Below are positions 53,530-63,896 of a DNA stretch of 63,967 nt, piece after piece. Origin of the DNA: Pseudomonas sp. 7P_10.2_Bac1. Lineage in GTDB: Bacteria; Pseudomonadota; Gammaproteobacteria; Pseudomonadales; Pseudomonadaceae. A program made the translations under genes and the position numbers. The notes beneath the pieces are model-generated. The model made no database searches and had not been told where the DNA came from. It saw nothing but the letters and a program-made list of their open reading frames with translations. The DNA lies in the NCBI RefSeq assembly GCF_025465935.1, contig NZ_JANLNV010000061.1, positions 1 to 63,967 on the forward strand, in the 5' to 3' direction. Numbering within the stretch: the first letter of the stretch is position 1; the number at the start of each line of letters is the position of its first letter.

Positions 53530-54210
53530 ATGAAACTACTGATTGTCGAAGACCAGGCCAAAACCGGCCAATACCTGCGCCAGGGCTTGAGTGAGGCCGG
53601 CTTTGTCACCGAACTGGCTACCGACGGCATCACTGGCCAGCATTTAGCCCTGACAGGCGACTACTCACTGCTGATTCTCGATGTGATGCTGCCTGGCCGC
53701 GATGGCTGGCAGATTCTGAAGGCGGTACGCAGCGCCGGCATGGACATCCCGGTGTTGTTCTTAACCGCACGCGACGCCGTGGAAGACCGCGTACACGGCC
53801 TGGAACTGGGTGCCGACGACTACCTGATCAAGCCGTTCGCTTTTTCTGAATTGCTGGCCCGGATACGCAGCCTGTTGCGGCGCGGCAGCAGCACCACGCA
53901 AGAAACCAGCCTGCAAGTGGCCGATCTGCGGCTGGATCTGATCCGCCGTCGCGTCGAACGCGCCGGCCAGCGCATCGATCTGACAGCCAAGGAATTTGCC
54001 CTCCTGGAGATGCTCATGCGTCGTCAGGGCGAGGTGCTACCCAAATCCCTGATCGCCTCGCAAGTGTGGGACATGAACTTCGACAGCGACACCAACGTGA
54101 TCGAAGTGGCGATTCGCCGCCTGCGCCTGAAAATCGACGATCCCCATGAACACAAACTGATCCATACCGTGCGTGGCATGGGTTACGTGCTTGAAGAGCG
54201 TGCCCCCTGA
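53530..54210 (+). CDS. Heavy-metal response regulator (CopR/CusR-like)
   Basis: 226-aa OmpR-family regulator. Its receiver has Asp in [13 protein letters not shown] and its winged helix has [20 protein letters not shown] and [21 protein letters not shown], then [12 protein letters not shown]. Start is ATG at 53530 (MKLLIVEDQ). It overlaps the kinase start by one base (TGATG). With the cupredoxin, the set matches copper- or silver-responsive regulation. Confidence 0.92.
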   Translation: MKLLIVEDQAKTGQYLRQGLSEAGFVTELATDGITGQHLALTGDYSLLILDVMLPGRDGWQILKAVRSAGMDIPVLFLTARDAVEDRVHGLELGADDYLIKPFAFSELLARIRSLLRRGSSTTQETSLQVADLRLDLIRRRVERAGQRIDLTAKEFALLEMLMRRQGEVLPKSLIASQVWDMNFDSDTNVIEVAIRRLRLKIDDPHEHKLIHTVRGMGYVLEERAP

Positions 54211-55601
54211 TGCGTCGCCTGTCCCTGAGTACGCGGCTGGCCCTGCTGTTTGCCGGATGCACCGCCGTGGTCTCTTTGTTTGCCGGGGTGTTGTTTAACC
54301 GCGCCAGCGAGGCGCACTTCGTCGAACTGGACCAGCAACTGATGGAAAGCCGGCTCGCGGTCTTGCGCAACACATTGCACGGCGCCAACACCTTTGACGC
54401 CTTCAAGCAACGTGTACCGATGCTGCTACAAGACCTCAGCCATCAACCGGATCTGGCTGTACGCGTGCGCGGGCCGGACGGCCAGACATGGTTTGACAGC
54501 TCAACGCGCCTGCCACAAGACCTGCTCACCCATCCGGGGCTGAGTAGCCTGCAAATCAATGGGACTGATTACCGGGTGCTTAACGCAAGATCTGACGGGC
54601 CTGAGGTGCCACAACTGACCTTGCTGCTCGACATCACCCATCACCAGCACTTTCTGCAACGCATGCAGCACTTGATCTGGCTCACCGTCGGCCTCTCGGC
54701 CCTGGCCACTGCCATTCTGGGAGCATGGGCTGCGCGCAGTGGTTTGCGGCCGCTGCGCAGGATGAGCGCGATTGCTGGCAGCGTGTCGGCAGATTCGCTC
54801 AATGCGCGCTTGCCACACACGCAAATGCCGCCCGAACTGGCTGAGCTGGCGGTTGCATTCAATGCAATGCTTGAGCGGCTGGACGACTCGTTTCAACGGC
54901 TGTCAGCGTTTTCAGCTGACATTGCCCACGAACTGCGCACGCCATTGTCCAATATGCTGACCCACACCCAGGTCACCCTGACTCGGCCACGGGACATCGA
55001 AGCGTACAAAGAGGCGCTACACAGCAACCTCGAAGAGCTGCAATGGATGGCCCAACTGGTCAACGACATGTTGTACCTGGCCAAGGCCGACCATGGCCTG
55101 CTCACACCGCACCGCGAGCCCTTGAACATGGCCGATGAGGTGGACTCATTGCTGGAGTTCTATACCCTGCTTGCCGAAGATTCGCAGATAGAACTGAGCC
55201 GTGAAGGCAATGCCCGAATCGCCGGTGACCGCAGCATGTTGCGGCGCGCCCTCTCCAACCTGCTGGATAACGCACTGCGCTACACACCGCCGGGCGGCAC
55301 GATCAAGGTGGTAATGGGCGAAGCGGCAGCTTCAGGGCGCATCATGATTGAAAACACGGGTAGCGGGATTGCTCCCGAGCTGTTGCCGCGCTTGTTTGAC
55401 CGTTTTTATCGGGCTGACCCGGCGCGCAGTGAAGGCAGTAACGAGCATGCCGGCTTGGGTTTGGCCATCACCCAATCGATCATTCGTGCTCACGGTGGGC
55501 GTATCAGATGTGAGTCGCAGGAAGGATTGACGCGATTTGTGATTGAACTGCCTCAAAAGCTGCCCTCACCCCAACCCTCTCCCAGAGGGAGAGGGAGCTG
55601 A
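54210..55601 (+). CDS. Heavy-metal sensor histidine kinase with repeat-derived C-terminal tail
   Basis: 463-aa membrane kinase (CopS/CusS-like). TM1 is near 10-30 and TM2 near 155-175; HAMP follows, then the phosphoacceptor helix IAHELRTPLSNMLTHTQ and ATPase domain blocks NLLDNALRYTPPGG and GLGLAITQSIIRAHGG. The normal end is near VIELPQK. The final 12 residues (PSPQPSPRGRGS) are encoded by the first 36 bases of the repeat element at 55563, which supplies the stop codon. The tail is therefore a consequence of the insertion and is probably not functional. Confidence 0.9.
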   Translation: MRRLSLSTRLALLFAGCTAVVSLFAGVLFNRASEAHFVELDQQLMESRLAVLRNTLHGANTFDAFKQRVPMLLQDLSHQPDLAVRVRGPDGQTWFDSSTRLPQDLLTHPGLSSLQINGTDYRVLNARSDGPEVPQLTLLLDITHHQHFLQRMQHLIWLTVGLSALATAILGAWAARSGLRPLRRMSAIAGSVSADSLNARLPHTQMPPELAELAVAFNAMLERLDDSFQRLSAFSADIAHELRTPLSNMLTHTQVTLTRPRDIEAYKEALHSNLEELQWMAQLVNDMLYLAKADHGLLTPHREPLNMADEVDSLLEFYTLLAEDSQIELSREGNARIAGDRSMLRRALSNLLDNALRYTPPGGTIKVVMGEAAASGRIMIENTGSGIAPELLPRLFDRFYRADPARSEGSNEHAGLGLAITQSIIRAHGGRIRCESQEGLTRFVIELPQKLPSPQPSPRGRGS

Positions 55602-55903
55602 CCGAGTGGTTTTCGAGTTCAACGAAACACTTACAGGCCACCGAAAAGCCATGGCAACCCCCGGTCAGTCCTCTATCCCTTCCAGTGGGAAAATAAGCTG
55701 ACCGAGTGGTTTGCGAGTTCAACGAAACACTTTCAGGCCACCGAAAAACCATGGCAACCCCCCGATCAGTCCCCTCTCCCTCACGGAGGGAAATGAGCTG
55801 ACCGAGTGGTGTGCGAGTTCAACGAAACACTTGCAGGCCACCGAAAAACCATGGCAACCCCCGATCAGTCCCCTCTCCCTCCGGGAGAGGGTTAGGGTGA
55901 GGG
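55563..55903. mobile_element. MITE-like element with 21-bp TIRs and three 100-bp tandem units
   Basis: Flanked by near-perfect 21-bp terminal inverted repeats: 55563-55583 (CCCTCACCCCAACCCTCTCC + C) and 55883-55903, whose reverse complement differs at one base. Inside, three units begin AGCTGACCGAGTGGT at 55596, 55696 and 55796, exactly 100 bases apart, and differ at few positions. Hairpins of CCCTCTCC type occur within. No ORF of transposase type is present, so it would need a transposase acting in trans. It separates the histidine kinase from lolE. Confidence 0.8.
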
Positions 55904-55920
55904 CGTTGTGATCTTGGCTA

Positions 55921-57165
55921 TCAGGAGTAACGCAACGCGTGCGCAGGCTCGACCTTGGCCGCGCGGTACGCCGGGTACAGCGTTGCCAGAAAACTCAATA
56001 CAAAGCCCGCACCGCAGATCAACGCCACATCACCACCTTGCAGTTCTGATGGCAGGTTGCTGACGAAGTAGACGTCCGAGCTGAAAATATGCTGCCCGGA
56101 AATCCGCTCGATCCAGCCCACTAACTCACTGACATTCAACGCAGCAATCACGCCCAGCACGCCGCCAATCAAAGTACCGACGATGCCGATCACCGTGCCC
56201 TGGACCATGAAGATCGCCATGATCTGACGCGGCGTCGCGCCAATGGTGCGCAGGATCGCGATGTCCGCGCCTTTGTCGTTCACCACCATGATCAAGGTGG
56301 CGATGATGTTGAACGCCGCTACCGCAACGATCATCAACAACAACAGGCCAATCATGGTTTTTTCCATTTTCATGGCGCTGAACAGGCTGCCCTGGGTGTG
56401 GGTCCAGTCATCGGCCTTGTAGTCCGCTCCCAGCCCAGCAGCGATTTGCTGCGACACCTTCGGCGCAGCGTAGAGGTCTTTGACCGCGAGACGCACGCTT
56501 TGAACCTGATTCGGCTCCCAATGCTGGATGGTTGCCGCATCGGCAACGTTGACCAGCCCCATCGAACCATCCAGCTCAGCGCCAACCTTGAAGATGCCGA
56601 CCACGTTCAAACGCTGCAGGCGCGGGGTGATCCCGCCAGGCGCTGTACTGGCCTCCGGCACGATCAAGGTGATCTTGTCGCCTACGCTTAAGCGAAAACG
56701 GCGCGCAGTGATATCCCCCAGCACCACCCCGAACTCGCCGGGCTTAAGGTCCTCGAGCTTACCCTGGACGATGTGCTTGGCAACAATGGACACCTGCCCT
56801 TCAAGGGCCGGATCAACACCGCTGATCTGGATCGGCTGCATCAATCCTTTGAACGACAGCATGCCGTCCATCTCGGTAAACGGCACGGCGGCCGTGACTT
56901 CGGGGTTTTTCATCGCCGCTTCGGCCACCGGGCGCCAGTCATCGATCGGCTTGACGCCCACGATGGTGGCATGCGGCACCATGCCAAGGATGCGGTTACT
57001 CATTTCACGCTGGAAACCGTTCATCACCGACAACACCACGATCATGGCCAATACGCCCAGGGCGAGGCCGATCATCGACGTCATGGAGATGAACGAAACA
57101 AAACGATTGCGGCGCTTGGCGCGGGTATAGCGCGTGCCGATAAAAATCGATAACGGTCTGAACAT
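55921..57165 (-). CDS. lolE: Lipoprotein-releasing ABC transporter permease LolE
   Basis: Inner-membrane permease of the LolCDE system that releases lipoproteins to LolA for transfer to the outer membrane. 414 aa with one N-terminal TM near 25-48, a large periplasmic domain (about 50-270), and three C-terminal TMs in the FtsX-like core. Starts [20 protein letters not shown]. Order lolC-lolD-lolE gives this the LolE name. Confidence 0.9.
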   Translation of the reverse strand: MFRPLSIFIGTRYTRAKRRNRFVSFISMTSMIGLALGVLAMIVVLSVMNGFQREMSNRILGMVPHATIVGVKPIDDWRPVAEAAMKNPEVTAAVPFTEMDGMLSFKGLMQPIQISGVDPALEGQVSIVAKHIVQGKLEDLKPGEFGVVLGDITARRFRLSVGDKITLIVPEASTAPGGITPRLQRLNVVGIFKVGAELDGSMGLVNVADAATIQHWEPNQVQSVRLAVKDLYAAPKVSQQIAAGLGADYKADDWTHTQGSLFSAMKMEKTMIGLLLLMIVAVAAFNIIATLIMVVNDKGADIAILRTIGATPRQIMAIFMVQGTVIGIVGTLIGGVLGVIAALNVSELVGWIERISGQHIFSSDVYFVSNLPSELQGGDVALICGAGFVLSFLATLYPAYRAAKVEPAHALRYS

Positions 57166-57226
57166 TCGCGGGCACCGTATAAAAATAAAAGGCCCGACGC
57201 CATCACTCGGCGCCGGGCTTGGCCGA

Positions 57227-57910
57227 TCAAATCGCGGTCAGGCGACCTTGTTGAAGGTGCAGCACGCGATCCATCTGCCGGGCCAGGTTCATGTCGTGAG
57301 TCACCACCAGGAAGGCAGTACGCATCGAGGTGCTGAGTTCCAGCATCAAGTCCTGAATGCCTTGAGCGGTGTGCGAGTCAAGGTTACCGGTAGGTTCGTC
57401 GAGCATGACCAGCCCCGGCTTGTTCACCAGTGCCCGGGCAATCGCCACACGCTGGCGTTCGCCACCCGACAACTCGGCAGGCTTGTGCTCCAGCCGATGC
57501 CCCAAACCGACCCGGTTGAGCAACGCTGTCGCCCGCTCCCGCGCTTCGGGGATCGGGGTTTTGCCGATCAGCAGCGGCATGCACACGTTTTCGAGTGCAG
57601 TGAACTCAGGCAACAAATGGTGAAACTGATACACAAAACCCAGCGAGCGGTTGCGTAGCAGGCCACGGGCCTTTTCGCCCAGCGCCGAGAGTTCCTCGCC
57701 GGCCAGCCATACACTACCGGTGGTCGGGGTATCCAGGCCGCCGAGCAGGTTCAGCAAGGTACTTTTGCCCGAGCCCGAGGTGCCGACAATCGCCACGCGC
57801 TCACCCGGATGCAACTCCAGTTGCAGGCCCGACAACACCACGACCGACTCCGGGCCTTCCTCGTAGGACTTGCCCAGGTCGCGGCAGCTCAACACTGATT
57901 GTTCTTTCAT
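57227..57910 (-). CDS. lolD: Lipoprotein-releasing ABC transporter ATPase LolD
   Basis: 227-aa ATPase from ATG at 57910 (GAGTGAG upstream). It has Walker [25 protein letters not shown], signature [16 protein letters not shown], Walker [13 protein letters not shown] and switch VTHDMNLA. An ATG at 57925 that overlaps the lolC stop is an alternative. It is in operon with lolC and lolE. Confidence 0.95.
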   Translation of the reverse strand: MKEQSVLSCRDLGKSYEEGPESVVVLSGLQLELHPGERVAIVGTSGSGKSTLLNLLGGLDTPTTGSVWLAGEELSALGEKARGLLRNRSLGFVYQFHHLLPEFTALENVCMPLLIGKTPIPEARERATALLNRVGLGHRLEHKPAELSGGERQRVAIARALVNKPGLVMLDEPTGNLDSHTAQGIQDLMLELSTSMRTAFLVVTHDMNLARQMDRVLHLQQGRLTAI

Positions 57911-57917
57911 GCCCAAC

Positions 57918-59168
57918 TCACTCATAACGAAGCGCCTGCGCAGGCTGGGTGCGCGCAGCACGCCAGGCCGGGTACAAGGTCGCGAGGAAACTCAGAACCA
58001 ACGCCGCGCCGCATACCATCACCACGTCCTGCGCCTGCAACTGCGAAGGCAGGTAGTCGATGAAGTACACGTCAGCATTGAGAAACTTGTGGCCGATCAA
58101 CCCTTCAAGGGCCGAGATCGCGGCGCTTACATTGAGCGCAGCCAGAATACCCACCACCGCACCGATGGCCGTTCCGACCACGCCAATCACCGTGCCCTGC
58201 ACCATGAAAATGGCCATGATCGTACCCGGTGTAGCGCCCAAGGTACGCAAAATGGCAATGTCGCCCTTCTTGTCATTGACCACCATCACCAGCGTGGAAA
58301 TGATGTTGAACGCGGCCACGGCAACAATAAGCAACAGCAACAGACCAATCATGGCTTTTTCCATGCGGATGGCCTGGTACAGGTTGCCATGGGTGCGGGT
58401 CCAGTCACGGGCGTAATATTGGCTGTCACCCAGGTGCTGAGCGATCTCCCAGGAAACACGCGGGGCCTCGAACAGATCACCGAACTTGAGGCGCAGGCCC
58501 TGGACCTGATCGGGTTTCCAGCGCTGCAAACGCGCCAGGTCCTGCAAGTTGGTCAGACCGAGGTAGCCGTCGATCTCGCCCGCGCCGACATGGAAAATCC
58601 CTTGCACGGTGAAACGCTTCATGCGCGGGAACATACCAGCAGGCGTCACGGACACTTCCGGCGTTACGAAGGTCAGTTTGTCGCCCACCCCGACACCCAG
58701 TGATTTGGCCGCTTTGTCACCGATGATGATGCCAAAGCTGCCGGGGGTCAGAGAGTCAAGCTGGCCCTCAAGCATGAAGTGATCGATGATCGAGACCTTG
58801 CGCTCCTGCGCGGGGTCTATGGCATTGAGCAGCACCTTCTGCACATTGCCATTGTTGGTCAGCAAGCCCTGCATCTGGGTGAACGGTGCAACCGCCTCCA
58901 CTTTCGGGTTTTGTTGAACCTTGGCGGCCAGGCTTTGCCAGTCACTGATCGGTTGATCGCCGACGATGGTCGCGTGGGGCACCATGCCCAGCACGCGGGT
59001 GCGCATCTCATGATCGAAGCCGTTCATTACCGACAGCACCACAATCATGACGACGACGCCCAAGGCGAGTCCGATCATTGAAGTCAGAGAAATGAACGAC
59101 ACAAAATGATTGCGACGCTTTGCACGGGTATAACGCGTGCCAATAAATACGAAGAGAGGTCTGAACAT
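57918..59168 (-). CDS. lolC: Lipoprotein-releasing ABC transporter permease LolC
   Basis: 416-aa inner-membrane permease, close paralogue of LolE in the same operon. N-terminal TM near 26-48; periplasmic domain to about 270; FtsX-like C-terminal TMs ([20 protein letters not shown] and [20 protein letters not shown]). First gene of the lolCDE operon. Confidence 0.92.
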   Translation of the reverse strand: MFRPLFVFIGTRYTRAKRRNHFVSFISLTSMIGLALGVVVMIVVLSVMNGFDHEMRTRVLGMVPHATIVGDQPISDWQSLAAKVQQNPKVEAVAPFTQMQGLLTNNGNVQKVLLNAIDPAQERKVSIIDHFMLEGQLDSLTPGSFGIIIGDKAAKSLGVGVGDKLTFVTPEVSVTPAGMFPRMKRFTVQGIFHVGAGEIDGYLGLTNLQDLARLQRWKPDQVQGLRLKFGDLFEAPRVSWEIAQHLGDSQYYARDWTRTHGNLYQAIRMEKAMIGLLLLLIVAVAAFNIISTLVMVVNDKKGDIAILRTLGATPGTIMAIFMVQGTVIGVVGTAIGAVVGILAALNVSAAISALEGLIGHKFLNADVYFIDYLPSQLQAQDVVMVCGAALVLSFLATLYPAWRAARTQPAQALRYE

Positions 59169-59262
59169 GTCGGGGCTTGTTCTGGGGAAAAGAAGGCGTC
59201 CTTGTGGCGGGGCCTGATAAGCAGCTTTACACTCTGACCACAGCCGCCATCATGGGTTCGCC

Positions 59263-59847
59263 ATGTCGACATTAGATGAAGCAAATCGCCGCGAATACTA
59301 CCGTATCGAGGATGTGATCGCACTGGAAATCACCCCGCTGTCGGCCGCTGAGGTCGATAGTGGAAAAGTGTTGCAGGATGCATCTCCGCTATTCAATTTA
59401 CTCAGCGAATTGCACCTCAGCGAATTCGAGTCCCAACACCTGTTACGCCAGATCAGCGAGCGCGACCGCACGCTGTCCAACTACCTGAAAAGCCTCAACA
59501 AACGTGTCGACCTTCTAAGCCAGATCGTCGCGCAGACTGTGCTGGGCAAAGTGGGCGAGTTGCAGCCGGTCATTCTCTCCGAGGGCGGTATCGACTTCCA
59601 TTACCCCCATGCCTACCCGACTGGCAGTCATCTGGCGGTCAAGCTGGTACTGATGCCGCAAGCCCTCGGGCTACTGCTGCGTGCCCGTGTCCTTGAATGC
59701 CGGGCTGACGAGGGGCGTTATCTGCTGGCAACCGAGTTTGAAGCCCTGACCGAAACCCAACGACAATTGCTGGCACGGCACATTTTGCAAAAACAAGCTC
59801 AGGCACGACGCCTGGCGCGCGAATTAGACGATCCAATGACCGAGTAG
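59263..59847 (+). CDS. PilZ domain-containing protein
   Basis: 194-aa cytosolic protein. The N-terminal RREYYRIEDVIALEITPL has the RxxxR-type c-di-GMP contact motif of PilZ. A helical insert lies in the middle, and the later segment VILSEGGIDFHYPHAY matches the D/NxSxxG part. It probably binds c-di-GMP and could be one effector for cyclases such as the PAS-GGDEF protein in this window. It is divergent from lolC. Confidence 0.87.
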   Translation: MSTLDEANRREYYRIEDVIALEITPLSAAEVDSGKVLQDASPLFNLLSELHLSEFESQHLLRQISERDRTLSNYLKSLNKRVDLLSQIVAQTVLGKVGELQPVILSEGGIDFHYPHAYPTGSHLAVKLVLMPQALGLLLRARVLECRADEGRYLLATEFEALTETQRQLLARHILQKQAQARRLARELDDPMTE

Positions 59848-59899
59848 GCCGTCAGCGCCCTCTCTGTAGACGCAGTGAATGCTGCATAAAGGAGCAATT

Positions 59900-60622
59900 G
59901 TGACCCTGATTTATGGCCATCGCGGCGCCAAAGGCGAAGCACCGGAAAACACCCTTGCCAGCTTTGAGCAATGCCTCAAGCACGGCGTTCGTCGTTGCGA
60001 ACTCGACTTGCACCTGTCCAAGGATGGCGAGTTGATGGTGATCCACGACCCCACCCTCAAGCGCACCACGGATCGACGCGGCAAGGTGATCGAACAAACC
60101 GCCGCCGATCTGATGACCTATGACGCGCGCAAGGGCGGTCCGGGCTGGGTGCATCCGTGCCCGATCCCACGTCTGGAGGAGTTGTTTGAAAAGTGCAACT
60201 TCGACCACTGGCAACTGGAAGTCAAAAGCGCGTCACGCACCCGCGCCGCCACTACCGTACTGGCAATCCGCGAAATGGCTGAGCGTCATGGCCTGATGGA
60301 CAAAGTCACCGTCACCTCCAGCTCCCGCGAAGTCCTCAAGGCGGCCATGGAACTGACCCCGGACCTGTCACGCGGGCTGGTAGCCGAATACGCCTGGCTC
60401 GACCCCTTGAAGGTCGCCCAGAATTACGGCTGCGAGTATTTGGCGTTGAACTGGACACTCTGCACGCCTGAACGCCTGGCCAAAGCCCAGCGCCAAGGCC
60501 TGCATGTGTCAGTGTGGACAGTCAACGAGCCCGCACTGATGCGCAGACTCGCTGATTTCGGCGTCGACAGCCTGATTACAGACTTTCCCGGTTTGGCCAC
60601 TGCCACCCTCGGGAATGGCTGA
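59900..60622 (+). CDS. Glycerophosphodiester phosphodiesterase
   Basis: Cytosolic GDPD-family enzyme, 240 aa from GTG at 59900 with AAAGGAG upstream. It has the catalytic HRGAKGEAPENT, CELDLHLSKDGELMVIHDPT (Glu-Asp metal site and His) and Lys-containing QLEVKSAS. It hydrolyses glycerophosphodiesters to glycerol-3-phosphate and the alcohol, as UgpQ does. There is no ugp transporter adjacent, so I do not assign the name. Confidence 0.92.
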   Translation: MTLIYGHRGAKGEAPENTLASFEQCLKHGVRRCELDLHLSKDGELMVIHDPTLKRTTDRRGKVIEQTAADLMTYDARKGGPGWVHPCPIPRLEELFEKCNFDHWQLEVKSASRTRAATTVLAIREMAERHGLMDKVTVTSSSREVLKAAMELTPDLSRGLVAEYAWLDPLKVAQNYGCEYLALNWTLCTPERLAKAQRQGLHVSVWTVNEPALMRRLADFGVDSLITDFPGLATATLGNG

Positions 60623-60633
60623 AATCGGTCTCC

Positions 60634-60660
60634 CCGGCCGGCTCAGGCCACCGGCCGGAG
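60634..60660. terminator. Possible shared terminator, gdpd/sthA
   Basis: CCGGCCGG (60634-60641) and CCGGCCGG (60651-60658) form a GC-rich hairpin between the convergent genes. No T-run on the plus side; the minus side continues into GAGACCGATTTC. Weak evidence for termination. Confidence 0.4.
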
Positions 60661-60664
60661 CCGC

Positions 60665-62059
60665 TCAAAAAAGCCGGTTCAGACCATCGTAAGCCGCTAC
60701 CCGATAGGCTTCGGCCATGGTCGGGTAGTTGAACGTGGTGTTCACGAAGTACTTGAGGGTGTTCAGTTCGCCCGGCTGGTTCATGATCGCCTGACCGATG
60801 TGCACAATTTCCGAAGCCTGATAACCGAAGCAGTGAACACCCAGCACTTCCAGGGTTTCACGATGGAACAGGATTTTCAGCATGCCCTGAGGCTCGCCGG
60901 CAATCTGTGCTCGCGCCATGCTTTTGAAGAACGCCTTGCCCACTTCGTACGGCACCTTGGCCTGGGTCAGTTCCTGCTCGTTCTTACCGATCGAGCTGAT
61001 CTCCGGGATGGTGTAGATACCGGTGGGCACGTCATTCACAAAGCGCCAGCTGCCGTTGTCGACAATGCTGCCTGCTGCGGAGCGGCCCTGGTCGTGAGCA
61101 GCACTGGCCAGGCTTGGCCAGCCGATCACATCGCCTGCGGCGTAGATGTTCGGCACTTCGGTGCGGTAGTTTTCGTCCACATGCACCTGGCCACGACCGT
61201 TGGCCTTGAGGCCGACGTTTTCCAGACCCAACTGATCAGTGTTGCCGGTACGGCCGTTGCACCAGAGCAAGGCGTCTGCCTTGATCTTCTTGCCGGACTT
61301 GAGGTGCAGGATCACGCCGTTCTCAACGCCTTCAACACGCTCGTACTCTTCATTGTGGCGAACGGTGACGTTGTTGTTGCTGAAGTGATAGCTCAGGGCC
61401 TGTGAGATTTCGGCGTCGAGGAAGTTCAGCAGTTGACCACGGTTGTCTACCAACTCAACCAACACACCCAGGCCACTGAAGATCGACGCGTATTCGCAAC
61501 CGATCACACCGGCGCCATAAATGATCAGCTTGCGCGGGGTATGACCGAGGCTGAGGATGGTGTCGCTGTCGTAGATACGCGAATGGGTGAAGTCGATATC
61601 GGCCGGACGATAAGGACGCGAGCCGGTGGCGATGATGATCTGCTTGGCGTTCAGGGTTTCGACCACGCCGTTAGGGCACACCACCTGGATGGATTGTTCA
61701 TCGTTGAAGCTGCCGGTACCGAAGAACAGATCGACACGGTTGCGGGCGTAGTAACCGGTGCGCGAAGCCACTTGCTTGGCAATGACCTTCTCGGCGCTTT
61801 TGAGCACGTCCGGAAACGAGAACCAGCGCGGCTCACCAATCGCCCGGAACATAGGGTTGGTGTTGAACTGCATGATCTGGCGAACCGAGTGACGCAGGGC
61901 TTTGGACGGGATTGTGCCCAAGTGCGTGCAGTTGCCACCGACCTGACGCCGGCTATCGACCATTGCCACCTTGCGGCCTGCTTTAGCGGCGTTCATTGCC
62001 GCGCCTTCTCCTGCAGGGCCAGAGCCCAGTACCACTACATCGTAGTTGTAGACAGCCAT
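60665..62059 (-). CDS. sthA: Soluble pyridine nucleotide transhydrogenase
   Basis: 464-aa cytosolic flavoprotein that balances NADPH and NADH. FAD motif [20 protein letters not shown] and NAD motif [20 protein letters not shown]. The redox-active Cys pair of disulfide reductases is replaced by [16 protein letters not shown] (only one Cys), the SthA signature. Ends [20 protein letters not shown]. Full length. Confidence 0.96.
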   Translation of the reverse strand: MAVYNYDVVVLGSGPAGEGAAMNAAKAGRKVAMVDSRRQVGGNCTHLGTIPSKALRHSVRQIMQFNTNPMFRAIGEPRWFSFPDVLKSAEKVIAKQVASRTGYYARNRVDLFFGTGSFNDEQSIQVVCPNGVVETLNAKQIIIATGSRPYRPADIDFTHSRIYDSDTILSLGHTPRKLIIYGAGVIGCEYASIFSGLGVLVELVDNRGQLLNFLDAEISQALSYHFSNNNVTVRHNEEYERVEGVENGVILHLKSGKKIKADALLWCNGRTGNTDQLGLENVGLKANGRGQVHVDENYRTEVPNIYAAGDVIGWPSLASAAHDQGRSAAGSIVDNGSWRFVNDVPTGIYTIPEISSIGKNEQELTQAKVPYEVGKAFFKSMARAQIAGEPQGMLKILFHRETLEVLGVHCFGYQASEIVHIGQAIMNQPGELNTLKYFVNTTFNYPTMAEAYRVAAYDGLNRLF

Positions 62060-62580
62060 GCGTACTCCTCAGAACAGGCCGTGGCACCGCTTTGGGCACC
62101 TACGGCTAAATCATGTCGCGGCCAGCGCCATGAAGGATCAAAACGTGGGGCACAGTCTATAGAAGCCTGACCGCGGCGAACATTAACCCTTGGTCTTGTC
62201 GTAGGCTAATTTTGTCTGCACTACATCACCGTTTGCGTTTCACCCTCATGTCAGTGCCGACCAAAAGCCTCATTGCGCAAAATACGGAAACAATGAAGCA
62301 CGTAATGTTGCGTTCATCTTCGGCAGAAAAAATCATCAAAAGCCCGAAATCCGCACGGGCACCTGACCTGCCACGGGAGGGGCACCGCAAAAAATCTTCA
62401 ATCTTTACAGGCCCCTGACCCTTGAATCCGACGCATAACAGCAACAAAAGTTGCCTGGGCGAGCCGATACACATATCGTTACAAAACTGTTTTGTACAAC
62501 GGCGTACGCCTTGATCTTGCAGTGTGGACAAGCAACAAACATGGATTACGCATAAAACAGATAACAGCGGGTGATTTCTG
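62060..62580. other. Divergent region between sthA and the MFS gene
   Basis: 521 bases, no gene called; a 68-codon ORF (62212-62418) has no family text. Contains the operator-like palindrome at 62480-62496. Confidence 0.55.
62480..62496. promoter_or_regulatory. Operator-like perfect palindrome before the MFS gene
   Basis: TACAAAAC-T-GTTTTGTA, a perfect 8-1-8 inverted repeat 84 bases before the MFS start. The form (17 bp, odd centre) is that of many TetR- or GntR-type operators. No regulator gene is adjacent inside the window. Confidence 0.6.
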
Positions 62581-63864
62581 ATGGCCTCCAGCACAGGCAA
62601 AGGCAAAGCGATTTTTCGCGTTGTCAGCGGCAACTTTCTCGAAATGTTCGACTTCATGGTCTTTGGCTTCTACGCCACGGCCATTGCCAAAACATTCTTC
62701 CCCAGCGACAGCGCTTTCGCGTCCTTAATGCTTGCCCTGGCGACGTTCGGCGCCGGCTTCCTGATGCGCCCACTGGGCGCGATTTTCCTCGGTGCTTACA
62801 TCGACCGTCACGGTCGCCGTAAAGGCCTGATCATCACCTTGGCCCTGATGGCCATGGGTACCGTACTGATTGCCTGCGTACCGGGTTATGCCACCCTGGG
62901 CGTGGCGGCACCGCTACTGGTGCTGGTCGGACGCCTGCTGCAAGGCTTCTCGGCCGGTGTGGAACTGGGCGGGGTATCGGTGTACCTGTCAGAAATCGCC
63001 ACGCCGGGCCGCAAAGGGTTCTTTGTGAGCTGGCAATCGGCGAGTCAGCAAGCCGCCGTGGTCTTCGCAGGCTTGATGGGTGTTGGCCTGAACCATTGGC
63101 TTAGCCCACAAGACATGGGCGAGTGGGGCTGGCGCATTCCGTTTTTGATCGGCTGCATGATCGTGCCTGTGATCTTTGTCATCCGTAAATCCATGGAAGA
63201 AACACCCGAGTTCGAGGCCCGCAAACATCGCCCTACCCTGCGCGAAATCATCACCTCCATTGGCCAGAACTTTGGTCTGGTGCTGGGCGGCATGGCGTTA
63301 GTGGTCATGACCACCGTGTCGTTCTACCTGATCACGGCCTACACTCCAACCTTCGGCAAGACAGAGCTTCAACTGTCAGACCTTGAAGCGTTGTTAGTAA
63401 CGGTATGTATCGGTCTGTCGAACTTCATCTGGCTGCCGATCATGGGCGCCCTGTCCGACAAGATCGGTCGCCGTCCCCTGCTGCTGGGCGCGACCATTCT
63501 CGCGATCCTGACCGCCTATCCATCCCTGTCATGGCTGGTGGCCAACCCCAGCTTCAGCCACCTGCTGATCGTGGAACTGTGGCTGTCGTTCCTGTACGCC
63601 TCGTACAACGGCGCCATGGTGGTTGCCCTTACCGAGATCATGCCCGCCGAAGTGCGTACCACCGGGTTCTCCCTGGCTTACAGCCTGGCCACCGCCACCT
63701 TCGGCGGCTTCACCCCGGCAGCGTGCACATACCTGATCCACGCGCTGGACAACAAAGCCGCGCCAGGCCTGTGGCTCACCGGTGCAGCAGTACTGGGCCT
63801 GATTGCGACCGTGACACTGTTCCGCGGAAACAAACACGAACATCGCGTGGCGCAAACCGCTTAA
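62581..63864 (+). CDS. MFS transporter (citrate-proton symporter type)
   Basis: 427-aa inner-membrane transporter of the metabolite:H+ symporter group, 12 [20 protein letters not shown], the DRHGRRKGL loop motif and [20 protein letters not shown] are as in citrate/tricarballylate MFS carriers (CitA/TcuC). The second half has [13 protein letters not shown]. Substrate likely a tricarboxylate, not proven. Ribosome binding site weak (GGGTGAT region). Confidence 0.88.
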   Translation: MASSTGKGKAIFRVVSGNFLEMFDFMVFGFYATAIAKTFFPSDSAFASLMLALATFGAGFLMRPLGAIFLGAYIDRHGRRKGLIITLALMAMGTVLIACVPGYATLGVAAPLLVLVGRLLQGFSAGVELGGVSVYLSEIATPGRKGFFVSWQSASQQAAVVFAGLMGVGLNHWLSPQDMGEWGWRIPFLIGCMIVPVIFVIRKSMEETPEFEARKHRPTLREIITSIGQNFGLVLGGMALVVMTTVSFYLITAYTPTFGKTELQLSDLEALLVTVCIGLSNFIWLPIMGALSDKIGRRPLLLGATILAILTAYPSLSWLVANPSFSHLLIVELWLSFLYASYNGAMVVALTEIMPAEVRTTGFSLAYSLATATFGGFTPAACTYLIHALDNKAAPGLWLTGAAVLGLIATVTLFRGNKHEHRVAQTA

Positions 63865-63879
63865 CGGATCAGCACATCC

Positions 63880-63896
63880 CTGTAGGAGCGAGCTTG
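63880..63896. repeat. Truncated REP (copy 6) at the right edge
   Basis: CTGTAGGAGCGAGCTTG matches the left arm of the other copies and then stops abruptly where CCTCGCGATC is expected; AACTGGTCAAGTAATCC follows. Confidence 0.85.

Noticed and set aside
55711..55911. ORF across the tandem repeat
   Set aside because: It is simply the repeat translated twice and has no start signal.
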